A stretch of DNA of 64,000 nt from Asterias amurensis. Taxonomy: Eukaryota > Echinodermata > Asteroidea > Forcipulatida > Asteriidae. Below the pieces are notes generated by a model. That model did no database searches and was not told the DNA's origin. It worked only from the letters and a program-made list of their open reading frames with translations. The stretch covers positions 126,501-190,500 of the forward strand of contig NC_092661.1 in NCBI RefSeq assembly GCF_032118995.1. The letters run 5' to 3'. Both the position numbers and the translations under genes were made by a program. This document shows, piece by piece, positions 21,443 through 32,974 of the stretch. Position 1 is the first letter of the stretch. Each line of letters starts with the position of its first letter.

Positions 21443-24400
21443 TGCATTTAATTTATATAAAGGCGTTTTGTTGCAAGTTGACATTGTGTTGTGTAAACCT
21501 CCAAACAATTAGACCAAACACGACTGCGCTTATTTAATAATCTCTCCGTAAACACTCACCAAACTAAAAGGGAAATAGTCGTCTTACAAACATCCGAAAG
21601 AAGTTGCACAGTACTGTGTGAATGCGAGGGTGTTAAATAACTTCATGTTTATTGTTTTTATCAGGTTATTAAACTGTAAAATTTTCACGCGTGGAAATAA
21701 AGTAACCCCAATACTAGTCAATTGCACAAATAGATATAAAAGCAAGAGAACAACATGTTGCATTTTATGGTGTAATACTACCTTTTCAAGAGTCTATAAA
21801 ACAACCACAATGGTATTCAGACATTGTACATCGATTGCCTTGTTCTTTTGTTTTGGTAACCAGCATTGGGTTTATGCAACTTGAGACAGAACGTGTGGGT
21901 AGATTCAATCAACATTGGAGGTGTCACCAATGAATTTATTCTAAGAGGACAGAAAGGCCAAAAAAGTAATCCTTATTTATATTGCAACAATGAGTATCAT
22001 ATCATTCTAATGGCACCGAACAAAGATATTGACTATTATAGGTAGACCACCAACCTAGGGCTGGAGAGCTCATCAGAGAAAGCCGAGACGTTAACCTGGA
22101 GGTCTTTGGTTCAAGTCTTGCTCCAGTCAATTTATTTTATTAAAACACAACCCATAACATCATTTGGTTATTCCTCTGTCAGTTAGCCACTATTGTAGTG
22201 CCAAGAATTGACCCCAGTTCTTTCCTACATGGCTCCAGCCAGACTCAGGATTGAAATCGCTTGGCGTCGGTTTACGATCAATGATCGGGAGGACATTGTG
22301 ATTTGAAGCGAAGGATTGGCGTATTGGTTCACCCTTGTTGATGTCATTGGAACTTATTGTCTCTTGATTCGAGTGCAAGATTTGAATAATGGTCCGAAGT
22401 ACACACTATCCAAGTCATTGAAATAATCCCCACCTATGTTATAATAGTTAGACCTTTATAAAGACATTGCGCGTTTGAAAAGAAAGCTGTGCCCTACGAC
22501 AATCACTTTTAAATATCTATGACAATAAAAAACGAATTATATCGAAAGCCTACAGAAGCTTTCGAAGCAAGTTCAGAAATATTTAATTTTGAAGTCATGT
22601 GGTTATGTAAGAAGATATCAGCCTTTATGCTCCAAAATTTGAATTTGAGAATTGGTTACTGTCAGTAACACTTATCAGATTGTGTAACAATTGTGATGTT
22701 TTCTAAATCTTAATTATGTGGAAATAAATGTTTCTATAATGAAATGAAATTATATTTTAGGGATTTTCGGCAATATCGCGACCACCATTTGAGATGAAAT
22801 GTTCTCTTGTTAGTTTATTGTATATCTAAACATTTATATCAGGATTAAATTAGGAGTCAAATGATTCCACAAACTAAAGTTATACTCTACCTTTAAAGCT
22901 TTTTTGTCGAGTAATTAACATTTAACAACTTCATGGTGACAAGTCATGTTTTCATCGAGGTTTCAAATCACAGTACTGTGTCATGTGAATGGGCTATATA
23001 ATAGAATATTCAACACAAAGCATTGATGCCTATTATTGGGGGGGGGGGGTGTCACGTGGAAATATTTTTAACCATAATGAGATGTTTCATAAAAAAGAAC
23101 GACATGAAAATAATATTAAACTGTGATCTATTGTGGAAACATTATAATTTCTTTTGAGGCATTCATCATTCATTGGATCCATATTTGCTATATAGAGAGT
23201 GTCTTCGCCTTCAAATCAGAAAAGTAGAAAGAAAAAATAATTCTGATTCTGAGACTGGTTCAGCTGTGTTTCAACACGGATTGTCCTTGGCTATGTAATC
23301 AATGAGAAAAGCGATGACATTGGCATTATAGGCTATGACGTAGATCCAGGATTAAACCCAATGAATAGGTTATGCAGTTTGGCCCTGTTTTAAAACATGT
23401 GGCAATAGAAATCCATTAAAAAAGATTAATTTCAAGACCATAAGATACTACCATTTTGGATTTTGACTCATCAACTAATTCTTCCGAATTAATTTTAGGT
23501 ACATGCTATGTATTGCTGGCTTCTGCGACTTTACGATACAGTTTTGAAATTAGAATTCCAATTTGAAATGTTCAGTTTGTGAAAAATTGTGGCAAGGCTT
23601 GTCGGTTTGTATTTTGTCTTATTCTCCATGCGTGTTTACTTTAATGAGCAGTGTAGCACTGAATCATTCTTAACGGAGCAGACAGTTTATTATCACAATA
23701 AAACGGAATGTGACAGTCTCAATAATAAATCGCACTCTATGTTGATCTTGTGAATTCCAGTCAGAAGAACTTTAGGTTTAAATCAAGTTCTCTGAAGTTG
23801 AAAGTGAAGATACATTACTGTTTTTACTGTGCATACGGGAATTGGGCTGGTGTACTTTATGATGTCAACTATAACCTATATATACAACTGCCTTATAGCT
23901 ATACGTGCGAGTATCTGTCATAATAAGAGGGCAGGATCACATACTAGTTTGTTTAGGGTGTTTTTATTTCCTCCTAGAATGTCTTAAATGTTTGGTTTAA
24001 ACTTTTCTTTAAAATCCAGTGTTGTTGACTGATATAGCTCTATCTTTGATAAAGTAGTCGTTGTTCCATTAAAAAAAGACAGGTCTTAATCAGGTCACCC
24101 CGTCATGAGCGAATATTGCACTTAAGACAAAAGGTAGTTTGAATGATTGTATACTCCTCCAAACATGGACTACTGTCTTGTCTTGTCCTGTCTTATCCTG
24201 TCTCATCGTATCTAATGGACTGGGGGAAAAGGGTCTATCAATCATTGGTTATAGTTACAAACAATCTCAAGATTGTTAAGTAAAGGATAACTTTGCAAAG
24301 TAAACTTAATATTGATGAATGGTATGTATAGTGAACGAGCTGTCTAGTGCATGAAACTCGTGGGTTCGAGTCCCGGTCATGTTGTGTCCTTTTAGCAGCA

Positions 24401-26361
24401 AAATGGGTACATAAGTATGCGCTGGAGATTGTTGATGTACATGATTAGCAACACGATATCCCAATCAGCATACATAACTTATTCTTTGTTTAAGGCTCTA
24501 ATTTAATATGTTTTGAAGGGCCCTAATAATTATACTCGGCTTGAAAACCCACACAATGTGTAATTGCCTTTAGTGATAATGTTATTTTGAAAAACGTACG
24601 TTAACCCAACGGGCCCACGGCAGTAGTATCTTATTAGCAATGTGACATTTCGACAACTATTACTAAACAAATGACACGTTAATAAGCAGTTATGACGTCT
24701 TAATGGACATGTGATTTAATCAAGAACTTAATTTAGTTATTAATGAAAACACAAAGAAAGTAACGAATGTTAGTTACGCCAAGAACGTTTACTTTGATTA
24801 TTTCTTTAATTTATTTAAAAGATTGTTTGTTGCAATGTGTTTATTTTTTTATTTGATTGTTTGTTTGTGTTTGTTTGTGGGGGTGTTTTTCTGGGAGTGC
24901 GGGGTTTTGTTGTTTATTGTTGTATTGGTAATCATTTATTTATTAATTATTTATCTAGGCCCTATTCATAAATTTTTGTATTTTTTTATATTTCTTATTT
25001 CATGTTATCCATTTGTCAGAGACAACCATGGTCTCCCGTCACCGTGACAATAATTTACAAAACTACAGTATCATGATTGTCATTTAAACAATACACCCCT
25101 AGTTTAATATCAAAATTCAGAGCAATTTGATTGCATAAACCCTATTCACCGTAAGATTGTCATTTTAAGACCGAAATAGTCCGAGATTAAAACAACATAA
25201 CAACTTCCAGCCCAAGATTCACCAATGCATTATTAGGTTTGGACTCGGAGCGTTGTTCAAACCAAACGGCCTAATGTTGTTGATACAGTATGTTAAACTT
25301 AGACATCTTCTTATCCTGAATTGCGAGCTACCTGCCCAACCAAGCACTGAGTGTGTATAGATTACACGCAGATTTCTCTCTATCAACAATCTATTCCAGT
25401 CTCTGTATTACACGCTTTCTTTTATCAGATCTCATATTACACTTTCACTTAATCGATTTTGTCCTTTCCTTTCAAACCGTGGTCCAATCTTCGGTATGGT
25501 GTTCCCCTATAGTTAAAGCCCAATAACGACAACTGGATTTACATCTATACTTCATTATCGCTAAATCCAAATGATCAAAACCAAACGTCTTTAGTGCCAA
25601 GATATCTATAAGTTTCAAATTGATGTCGAATTTAAATTGTCCAACTCTAGTTACCTCACCAAACACTCTTGCTAGATTTTAATGTATGTACAAAGATTAA
25701 TATTTTAATTAGTGGTCAGTAGTTTTCATAATATACGGTTTATCGGTTTTAGTTATTGACGTCCGCCATTCTCAATGCCAATCAGTCAATCCACCTTTTT
25801 AACACGTAAAATAAACAATATTTTCCCTGCTAAAATGGAGAGTAATTCAGTCTTTTTTATACTCAATGTTGACAGAAGTATTTCTCGCATCGGCTCCGTC
25901 AGTCAATCAAGCAATTATGTCTATTATTATTAAGCAATCCCCTTTCATTATATTTAGTCACGTAGTTTACACACTGGAGCTAATGTGGAATAAAGTCAAT
26001 GATTTCAACTGAAAAATGATGGATGTGATTTATTTAGAAGTCATTAGAAGATATTGGTGGTTGTTAATACATAACCAATTATCTGGCCTTTGTATATAGA
26101 TGTAGTACACTGCTCAGAACACGAGTCATTTATTGATAGAGTCTAACATAGGGCCTACACAATCAATAATTTATTGACCAAACCTTAATATCTCAGACGT
26201 TGAAGTAGATTCAGTGATAAAGCAATCTGACATCTGATGTTTAGTATAAAATACTCACTCCGCAGTTCATTTTTACACAATTCAGCAATTGACTCAAACA
26301 CTGTCCAGTCCTTGCGCAGAGACACCATTATATGACTTCTAGTAAATTCAGTCTGCTTAAT

Positions 26362-26530
26362 TGTATTCAAACATGTCGTATTAGTCTACTTCGTCTTGTG
26401 CACTATAATCTGACTTCTTAATGGAATCTGTGTATTCAAACATGTCGTATTAGTCTACTTCGTCTTGTGCACTATAATCTGACTTCTTATTGGAATCTGT
26501 GTATTCATCATGGCGTATGGTCTACTTCTT
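26362..26530. repeat. ~69-bp direct repeat upstream of receptor exon B
   Basis: 'gtattcaaacatgtcgtatt' plus 'agtctacttcgtcttgtgca' and the following ~29 bp occur twice in full and once in part ('gtattcatcatggcgtatgg'), ending about 90 bp before the exon B start codon. This is promoter-proximal if exon B has its own promoter. Confidence 0.85.
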
Positions 26531-26545
26531 CATGTTTAGAGACAT

Positions 26546-26552
26546 TATAAAG
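26546..26552 (+). promoter_or_regulatory. Candidate TATA box for receptor exon B
   Basis: TATAAAG lies 67 nt upstream of the ATG at 26619, at a distance allowing a short unspliced 5'UTR. The match to TATA consensus is seen; use as a promoter is inferred. Confidence 0.4.
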
Positions 26553-26618
26553 CTGATTCCATCCACGATGATGACTGAGAACCATTCATACCAAATAAGA
26601 TTCGACTGAGAAACAGAA

Positions 26619-27543
26619 ATGGCAGGCCTTTTTAATAAGACGACGACTTTACTTTGTGTTGTTATGATATTGACATCTTCATGTCATTGTAGAGTTTCCG
26701 TCAAAGAGACGAGTTTCACCAAAGATGGCGATTTGATTATTGGTGGTTTACTACCTCTACATCATCCTAAACCATTCAATTCTCATGAATGTGGTGGTAT
26801 TCGTTCAATTACTGCATTAAAGGAACTGGAAGCAATGGTCTATGCTATTAACTTCATTAACAATAATGACACTATATTACCAGGTGTACATCTCGGATTC
26901 GATATTCGTGATACTTGCTTCTCTGAATCAATAACTCTCCGTTCTGCACTTAACTTTATTCCTGCGTACAGGTTTAACGACTCACACCAATCCATTGTAG
27001 GTGTGGTCGGTGCCCGACGAAGCAGTTCCAGTGTTCAAGCTGCTTTATTGTTTAGTTTGTTCAAAATACCACAAATTAGTTATCTTTCTACAAGTGACGT
27101 GTTGAGTAATAAATATCGCTATCCTTTCTTCATGAGAACAGTTAGCCCAGATGTGCTCCAAGTTGCAGCTATATATGATATTCTACTTGAGTTTGACTGG
27201 ACTTATATTTCTTTTATTAGCTCTGATGATGTTTATGGTCAAAACGGCCAAAAGGAGTTTAGGTTAAGAAGTATTGGAAGTCCAATCTGTACTGCAACGT
27301 ATCATACTGTTTCAGTCTTCAATGATAAAACTGTCTTTGATAAAATAATCGAAGAATTGATGGAAATACAGAAAGACACAACCTCTGTTGTAGTTGTTTT
27401 ATTTGTGGATATTCTGCTAGCGAGAAGAATCTTTGCTTCAGCAGATAACATGGGAGCTAAGAGACGATTCATCTGGGTTGGAAGTGATGGCTGGAGTAAC
27501 TACGGAGATTTAGCGATTGATGGTTATGAGCAGGTTACAGCCG
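26619..27543 (+). CDS. mGluR-like receptor first coding exon B
   Basis: Encodes 308 residues plus one nt: signal peptide and ligand-binding lobe 1, through 'IWVGSDGWSNYGD'. The donor is GCC G|gtaaat (phase 1), matching the phase of exon 2. Confidence 0.92.
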
Positions 27544-30500
27544 GTAAATTTAAACCTAATCCAAAGAAAACAGTATTAAACATCGTGAATGTGATTCTTA
27601 AATATAAGATCATAATACAGTGACGGTTGTGTATCATGCATTTATAGGACCGAGTTAGTTAACTCATCGCCAAACCAATGTTAACATTATTTTGACAAAT
27701 TGAGAAACAATTTCTCTTTGGAGATGATATCCATCATTGACTGAAGTTTAAAATATTAATCTTTGAACGTTTATCGACAGGATAGTCTTTCCATCCTCCA
27801 TGGTATTTCAAACAAGCCTCTTATTAGTTTCAAGCAAATGTCATTGTACGTTTTACTTATCATAGTCAATGTTTACTTTGAAGATGATATCCAATTGAAC
27901 TTAAAGGTCAATCTGTTATTGAGATGTATCGTAAGTAAAATGTATTGTAAGATCAATGACAGTAAGATGTATTGTAAGATCAATGACAGTAAGACGTATT
28001 GTAAGATCAATGACAGTAAGATGTCTTGTAAGATCAATGGCATCTTGAGGTGGTTCGATTTTTGAATGGTGTGAATTCCGGTACAAACATACAGTGATAA
28101 AATGATCATGTTGTGCTCCGATGCGCATTATACCCACAGACATCGACGTAAAGTAGAATGGGACACAAACTCAATTTATTTTCCAACACGTCATCCTTCA
28201 CTCTAAATATCATTTATCTCAGTTGAGTGAATAACGAATTTCAAGCAGATATTTTGAATTTAAAGGCACCGGACACTACTGGTTTTTACTCAAAATAATT
28301 TGTAGCATTAAAACTAACTTGAGCGATCAATGGAGAACTAATGATAGTATAAAACGGCTCCATCTGAAGTAACGTAGTTTTTGAGAAAGAAGTAATTTCT
28401 CAAAACAGTTATTGAATTGAAATCGAGATCTCAGCTGAGGTCTCGAATTCAAGCATCTGAAAGCACATCACAACTTGTGCGACAATGGTGTTTTTCTTCT
28501 ATTATTCTCTCAATTTCGACGACCAATTGAGTTCAAATTTTCACAGGTTTATTTTATGCATATGTTGGGATACACCGAGCGAGAATACTGGTCTTTGCAT
28601 GACCATACCAAAGGTGTCCAGTGCCTTTAAGTGATTTATTTACAGTGTTGTCATGTGTGAGGAAGTAATGCGTCAACATTACACAACATGTAGCGGTGCA
28701 TCAGTTTATGCAGTTAAATCCAAACTAGGTTTTTTTCTCCCTGAATGTCATTTACCTAAGGCCAACCATTTCATGGACATCATGAAGGCCGGTCTCATTT
28801 CCTTCCAGACAATCAATATTAATCACGCTAGGAGTACTCTCAGAAATATATTCTTTCTCAAGACAGGGCGTTTTATAAACATTCTTAAAAAGAAAGAAAG
28901 ATGGTTTAGAAGCAACACAATATTGACTAATAAAATATTGATGGTGGTGGCTTGTTTGTCTTACTTCGTCAAGCCGCCCAGGGTTCGCTCACGAAAAACT
29001 GTGGAAATAAGCCCAACAAAATAAACATATAAAGGTCGTTTTTAGCGGTAAGCTGAAAGGCTACTATGCCCGAACTCAGGGACACACGAATATTAAATCG
29101 AATATTTAATCATTCAGTCTACTTAACTTAAAATTATCATCTTATATAACCTCGAAAACTACCCCGAACCGACATAATTTGTCACTAAGGTTACAAACAA
29201 TGATGTCAGGATTAGCAATTTGAGAAATTAAAAAACAAACCATCACGACCAATCGCTTTTTCCCCCGAGTCTATAGAGCCACGTTTCAGTTCCACAAACA
29301 CGATCATAATGAATTGCGTTCTACCCAGAACCTTAAAAAAAATAAAATACAAATAAAAACAATATAACATGTTCAGGGATGCGAAACATTCGTAGCTACA
29401 TTTGAAATACAAAAATAAGCTTTTTGTGTTGTGTTGTTCCACAAACACGATCATAATGAATTGCGTTCTACCCTGAACCTTAAAAAAAATAAAATACAAA
29501 TAAAAACAATATAACACGTTCAGGGATGCGAAACATTCGTAGCTACATTTGAAATACAAAAATAAGCTTTTTGTATTGTACCGACCCAGCCCAACCTAAC
29601 CCAACCCAGCCCAACCTACACTAAACCCACACACCCACCGATCATTCACCCAAACCACCCCCAAAACACCACAACCTACTCCAAAACATGGAGGAAGGAA
29701 ATTCCTCCATCACTCATGCCCAAACCAAACGTCTTGGGGGGGGGGGGGGGGGGGGGAATGAGATAATATAAGTATATAAACCAATTACTATTAATATACC
29801 TACTATTGTTTTTGTTTTTGTGTCTGCAGGTGCATTTACAGTGTCTCCTTTATCGAGGAAGCTGGATACATTCGATGAGTATTTTCACTCTCTCAATACA
29901 ACCAGCAAGAATCCCTGGCTCCTAGAGTTTCTAGAGACTTACACTGACTGCTCATCAACGGATACAGGGAACCAGAGTTGTGATAGACCGGGACTGATTG
30001 GTCAAGCAGATGACGGTCAAGCATCTCATGAAACTCTAGTAATTGATTCAGTCTTTACTTTTGCTTATGCTCTCGATAAAATGCGACGAGATAGATGCCC
30101 TGGTGATGTGACAGGACTATGTCCCAATATGACTGACATTGACGGTGATTCCTTGTTGGAGTACCTTCTTGATACACAGTTTCAAAGTCTGGCTAATGGT
30201 TGGATTAGTTTTACAGATGAAGGGAATATGTATGGAAGGTATGCCGTCAATCACCTACAGGGTAATAACTCAACAGGAAAGTTTAGCTTTCTGCGTGTTG
30301 GAGAGTGGAGACAATCCATAGATCCAACCAAACCTAATTTAAGAATAGGGACAGATGTCCCTTGGTATTTATGGGAAGGAGCATCCTTTAACAATGAGAC
30401 TGGTATCCCAAGATCAGTATGTAGCTTCCCTTGCCAACCTGGAGAGAAAATCAACCGTATTCCAGACAACCTGTGCTGCTGGACCTGCACACCTTGTGAA

Positions 30501-32166
30501 CAATCCGAGATCGTAGTGAATAACGGTACCCAATGCGAGTCTTGTATTGATATAGACATTAAGAAGTTTGGTTGGCCTAATGAAGACCAATCAGCTTGTG
30601 TTGATATCCCTTCTGATTTCATCCTTAGTGATCAGCCATGGGCTATTACTATTCTAAGTATAGCTTCCATATGTGTAGCAGCTACCATCTTCGTCATGGG
30701 TATCTATATCCGTAATCAAGAGATGCCACTTATTAAAGCCTCAAGTCGGGAGCTTAGTTACATCATCTTCATTGGCATCATCATGTCTTACGTCACAGCT
30801 ATCTTCTTCTCTGTGGCACCTTCTCCTTTCGTTTGCGTCCTCCGACGTCTTGGACCAAACATCGCCACATCTCTCATCTATGCGTCCATAGCAACCAAGA
30901 CAATCAGACTCTATCGTATATTCAGAGCATCTAAGAAGTCAGCAAAGAGACCCAACTACATCGGATCCATGTTTCAAGTTGCATTATCGCTTATCGTCAC
31001 AACTCTGGCGGTGAGTAAACAACTTAATTACCTCAACCTTTTTCAAAAAAGTAGAAGACGTTCCAAACTAATTGGTTCGCCGATTTACAAACTAAACAAA
31101 ACAATATGGTTCAATGTCTTGATTCGTTTTCAGTTTTAATTTCAGATCAAACACAGAAGTTTTAAGTGGTTTGTTTGTTGAAGTTAAAGATCAGTACAGT
31201 TATAATAACTGTTTGATTGTGACAATAATTGTTATTCAAGTATTACACCACAATATACAAGTGCATGATTTCAGCAGCGGAGTAATTATTCATCTGATTT
31301 GTCTTGTATCTTGTATTCAGGTTATTTGGACCGTTGTGTGGATTTGTGTGGATCCACCTAAAGTAGTTCCTGAGATGCCGAATGAGAAAGAGAATAAGCT
31401 TCAAGTAACATGTCATCTTAATATCATTGAGACTGTTGGTGTAATGATATGGGATGTAGCTCTCGTTATTGTCTGTTGTATCTTTGCATTTATGACCCGG
31501 AAACTTCCAGAGAACTACAACGAGACACGCTTCATAACATTTTGCAGTTTCTGCACCTTAGTGGTTTTCGTCACCTTCTCACCAATTTACTTCACATCAC
31601 GTGAGCCGTACTACCAAGCTAGCTACTACTCTGCTGGTCTTATCATCAATGCTACAGTAACTCTTACATGCCTCTTCGCAGTTAAAATCTACGCTTTGTA
31701 CTTCGTAGATGAAGATGAGATGAACATCTTCACACAGACACGTCTTCGAGCTAATACCAAGACAGCTTCGACTCGTGGCATGCCACCACCTAACATTACT
31801 TCATCGACAACTCAGAATGAAGTTCATTCAAACCCAACGTATGTAACAGAAGCAGAAAAGAATACAATGCCAATGGGAACCAAGTCCAACCCTGACGTCA
31901 ATAGGAATGAACCTAGGGGTAATCGATACAGAAGTTGTTCAAGTAACAGTAGCAAAGGTCTGAATAAACCTACTAACTCCACAGGCGTTATGGAAAGACT
32001 TAGTCGACCAAATAAGGTGGACCCTGATACGTCAGAGTTACGTCATAACGACAGCCAAACTCAACGTGCAAATGGTGTAACATCACCTGATCAAATTGCG
32101 GAAGCTAGTCCAGATACAAAAGTCATATTTAATCCCGATGTGGTTGAATTTGATACCCATATGTAA
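26619..32166 (+). CDS. mGluR-like family C GPCR
   Basis: Three exons (26619-27543, 29830-31010, 31321-32166) join in phase to about 983 residues. Order: signal peptide (about 1-24), Venus-flytrap ligand-binding domain ('GDLIIGGLLPLHH' to 'GRYAVNHLQG'), Cys-rich NCD3G domain ('CSFPCQPGEK...CCWTCTPC'), seven membrane helices (from 'AITILSIASICVAATIFVMG' to 'TLTCLFAVKIYALYF') and a long Ser/Thr/Asn-rich tail ending DTHM. The family acts at the plasma membrane as dimers coupled to G proteins. Serine, threonine, tyrosine and aspartate positions that bind the amino-acid backbone look conserved. The two basic residues that hold the glutamate side chain are not (Arg78 aligns with Glu, Lys409 with His), so the ligand may not be glutamate. 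An alternative first exon may lie at 19026. Confidence 0.92.
27935..28045. repeat. 27-bp tandem repeat in receptor intron 1
   Basis: 'tgtattgtaagatcaatgac' plus 'agtaaga' is repeated about four times, creating repetitive open frames on both strands. Confidence 0.88.
28261..28630. mobile_element. TTAA-type MITE, family 1, copy 4
   Basis: Begins 'ttaaaggcaccggacactac' and ends 'aaggtgtccagtgcctttaa', with the same internal 'gaggtctcga' hairpin as the 14581 copy but more diverged. It lies in receptor intron 1. Confidence 0.85.
29285..29575. repeat. ~145-bp direct duplication
   Basis: 'ttccacaaacacgatcataa' through 'caaaaataagctttttgtgt' occurs twice back to back with very few differences. It yields a duplicated 40-residue phrase on the minus strand that is not a gene. 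Confidence 0.9.
29736..29756 (+). repeat. Poly-G run, 21 nt
   Basis: Twenty-one consecutive G on the transcript strand, about 75 nt upstream of the receptor exon 2 acceptor. Its length is probably polymorphic or uncertain in assembly. Confidence 0.85.
29830..31010 (+). CDS. mGluR-like receptor exon 2
   Basis: Encodes the rest of the ligand-binding domain ('AFTVSPLSRKLDTFDEYF', 'GLCPNMTDIDGDSLLEYLL'), the Cys-rich domain and the first four or so membrane helices. The acceptor is tctgcag|GT and the donor is GCG|gtgagt. Its entry phase accepts exon A or exon B equally. Confidence 0.92.
31321..32166 (+). CDS. mGluR-like receptor exon 3 (last coding exon)
   Basis: Starts after tgtattcag with 'VIWTVVWICVDPPKV', the conserved VDPP segment, then helices 5-7 ('KLPENYNETRFITFCSF') and a ~120-residue cytoplasmic tail with no known motif. 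TAA is at 32164-32166. The preceding intron is only 310 bp. Confidence 0.92.
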   Translation, partial: VIWTVVWICVDPPKVVPEMPNEKENKLQVTCHLNIIETVGVMIWDVALVIVCCIFAFMTRKLPENYNETRFITFCSFCTLVVFVTFSPIYFTSREPYYQASYYSAGLIINATVTLTCLFAVKIYALYFVDEDEMNIFTQTRLRANTKTASTRGMPPPNITSSTTQNEVHSNPTYVTEAEKNTMPMGTKSNPDVNRNEPRGNRYRSCSSNSSKGLNKPTNSTGVMERLSRPNKVDPDTSELRHNDSQTQRANGVTSPDQIAEASPDTKVIFNPDVVEFDTHM

Positions 32167-32968
32167 ACCTTACGGCTACATAAGTAGATTACTTCTACAA
32201 AAGGACACTTTTATGAAAGCTAAATTAAGGCCTACTAACCTTATACCGTCCATATTGTAAACATTGCACAATACATCCCTATACGAAACACTAGACACGC
32301 AACGTTGATGTGACTTTGTGTGTTGGTGGTAAAAGTGAAAAATAGAACAGAAAAAATCCACGAGTATTGTAGCTGTTCAAAGTGATTTCACCCTGCAATG
32401 TACTTTTTGCATCAAAATTTAAACTAATTATAGTTTTAATTAACTCAGTGCAATCCCGTACACTTTAATTCGTTTAGTTTACTGTTGTGATGTAAATATA
32501 TAACGGTAATGTTGGTGAGTACAATTGCACAGTAACATTTTGTCTTTTTTGTTTTCCTCTCCAAATGTTTTCATTCTGGTACTCATTCTAATCAGTTTGA
32601 TATATATTTGGGGGACTTTGTGTGTGTGTTTCCGAAAAACAAACGTGTTATACGGAACCAAGAAGTGCTGTAAGTATTATTTTTGTTATGGAATGATACA
32701 AGTAGTAAATCCAAGGCTGAATTTGACTGTATCTTTAATGATATATTTTGGTTATTAAATAACTATTTTCTTTAAGTTCATTTGTCGTTACTGGTTATGA
32801 TCTATTTATTTAATGTGTGAATTACAGTTGCTTCAATTTATTACATTTTTTGTCTTTCTTAATAAGCCCGCACGCTTGTATTACACAGGTGTCAAAAGAG
32901 CTGGGAAAAAAAGTTTTACAGCAAAACTTATTTCCTTTTTTAATGGAATGTATTTTATTTAAGGCGTA

Positions 32969-32974
32969 AATAAA
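32969..32974 (+). other. Candidate poly(A) signal of receptor gene
   Basis: AATAAA on the transcript strand about 800 nt after the stop codon. Another 'aataaa' occurs near 33236. Choice of site is inference. Confidence 0.35.

Larger units (their letters stand above)
19996..26618. other. Interval between receptor exons A and B, no exon seen
   Basis: No continuation exon (Cys-rich domain or 7TM) for exon A was found in 6.6 kb. The region holds a MITE copy (21165-21442), tRNA-SINE-like fragments (near 22055-22130 and 24330-24390), a G tract (23040) and a promoter-proximal duplication (26362-26530). Confidence 0.55.
27544..29829 (+). other. Receptor intron 1
   Basis: Contains a 27-bp tandem repeat (27935-28045), a MITE (28261-28630), a ~145-bp direct duplication (29285-29575), a pyrimidine/C-rich block (29580-29700) and a run of 21 G (29736-29756) about 75 nt before the acceptor. 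Open frames here are repeat-derived or random. Confidence 0.7.

Noticed and set aside
24330..24390. Possible tRNA ('gggttcgagtcccgg')
   Set aside because: The B box is good, but the upstream A box and paired acceptor stem are not evident; treated as a SINE fragment.
19996..26618. Separate second receptor gene with its own 7TM exons
   Set aside because: No Cys-rich or 7TM coding segment was recognised between exon A and exon B, so an independent full gene is not supported.
28653..29024. 123-residue plus-strand frame in receptor intron 1
   Set aside because: No signal, domain or codon pattern supports it; it lies inside an intron and its start is arbitrary.
29212..29559. 115-residue minus-strand frame with a duplicated 40-residue phrase
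   Set aside because: It arises from a 145-bp direct DNA duplication inside the receptor intron; composition is AT-driven and no family is recognised.
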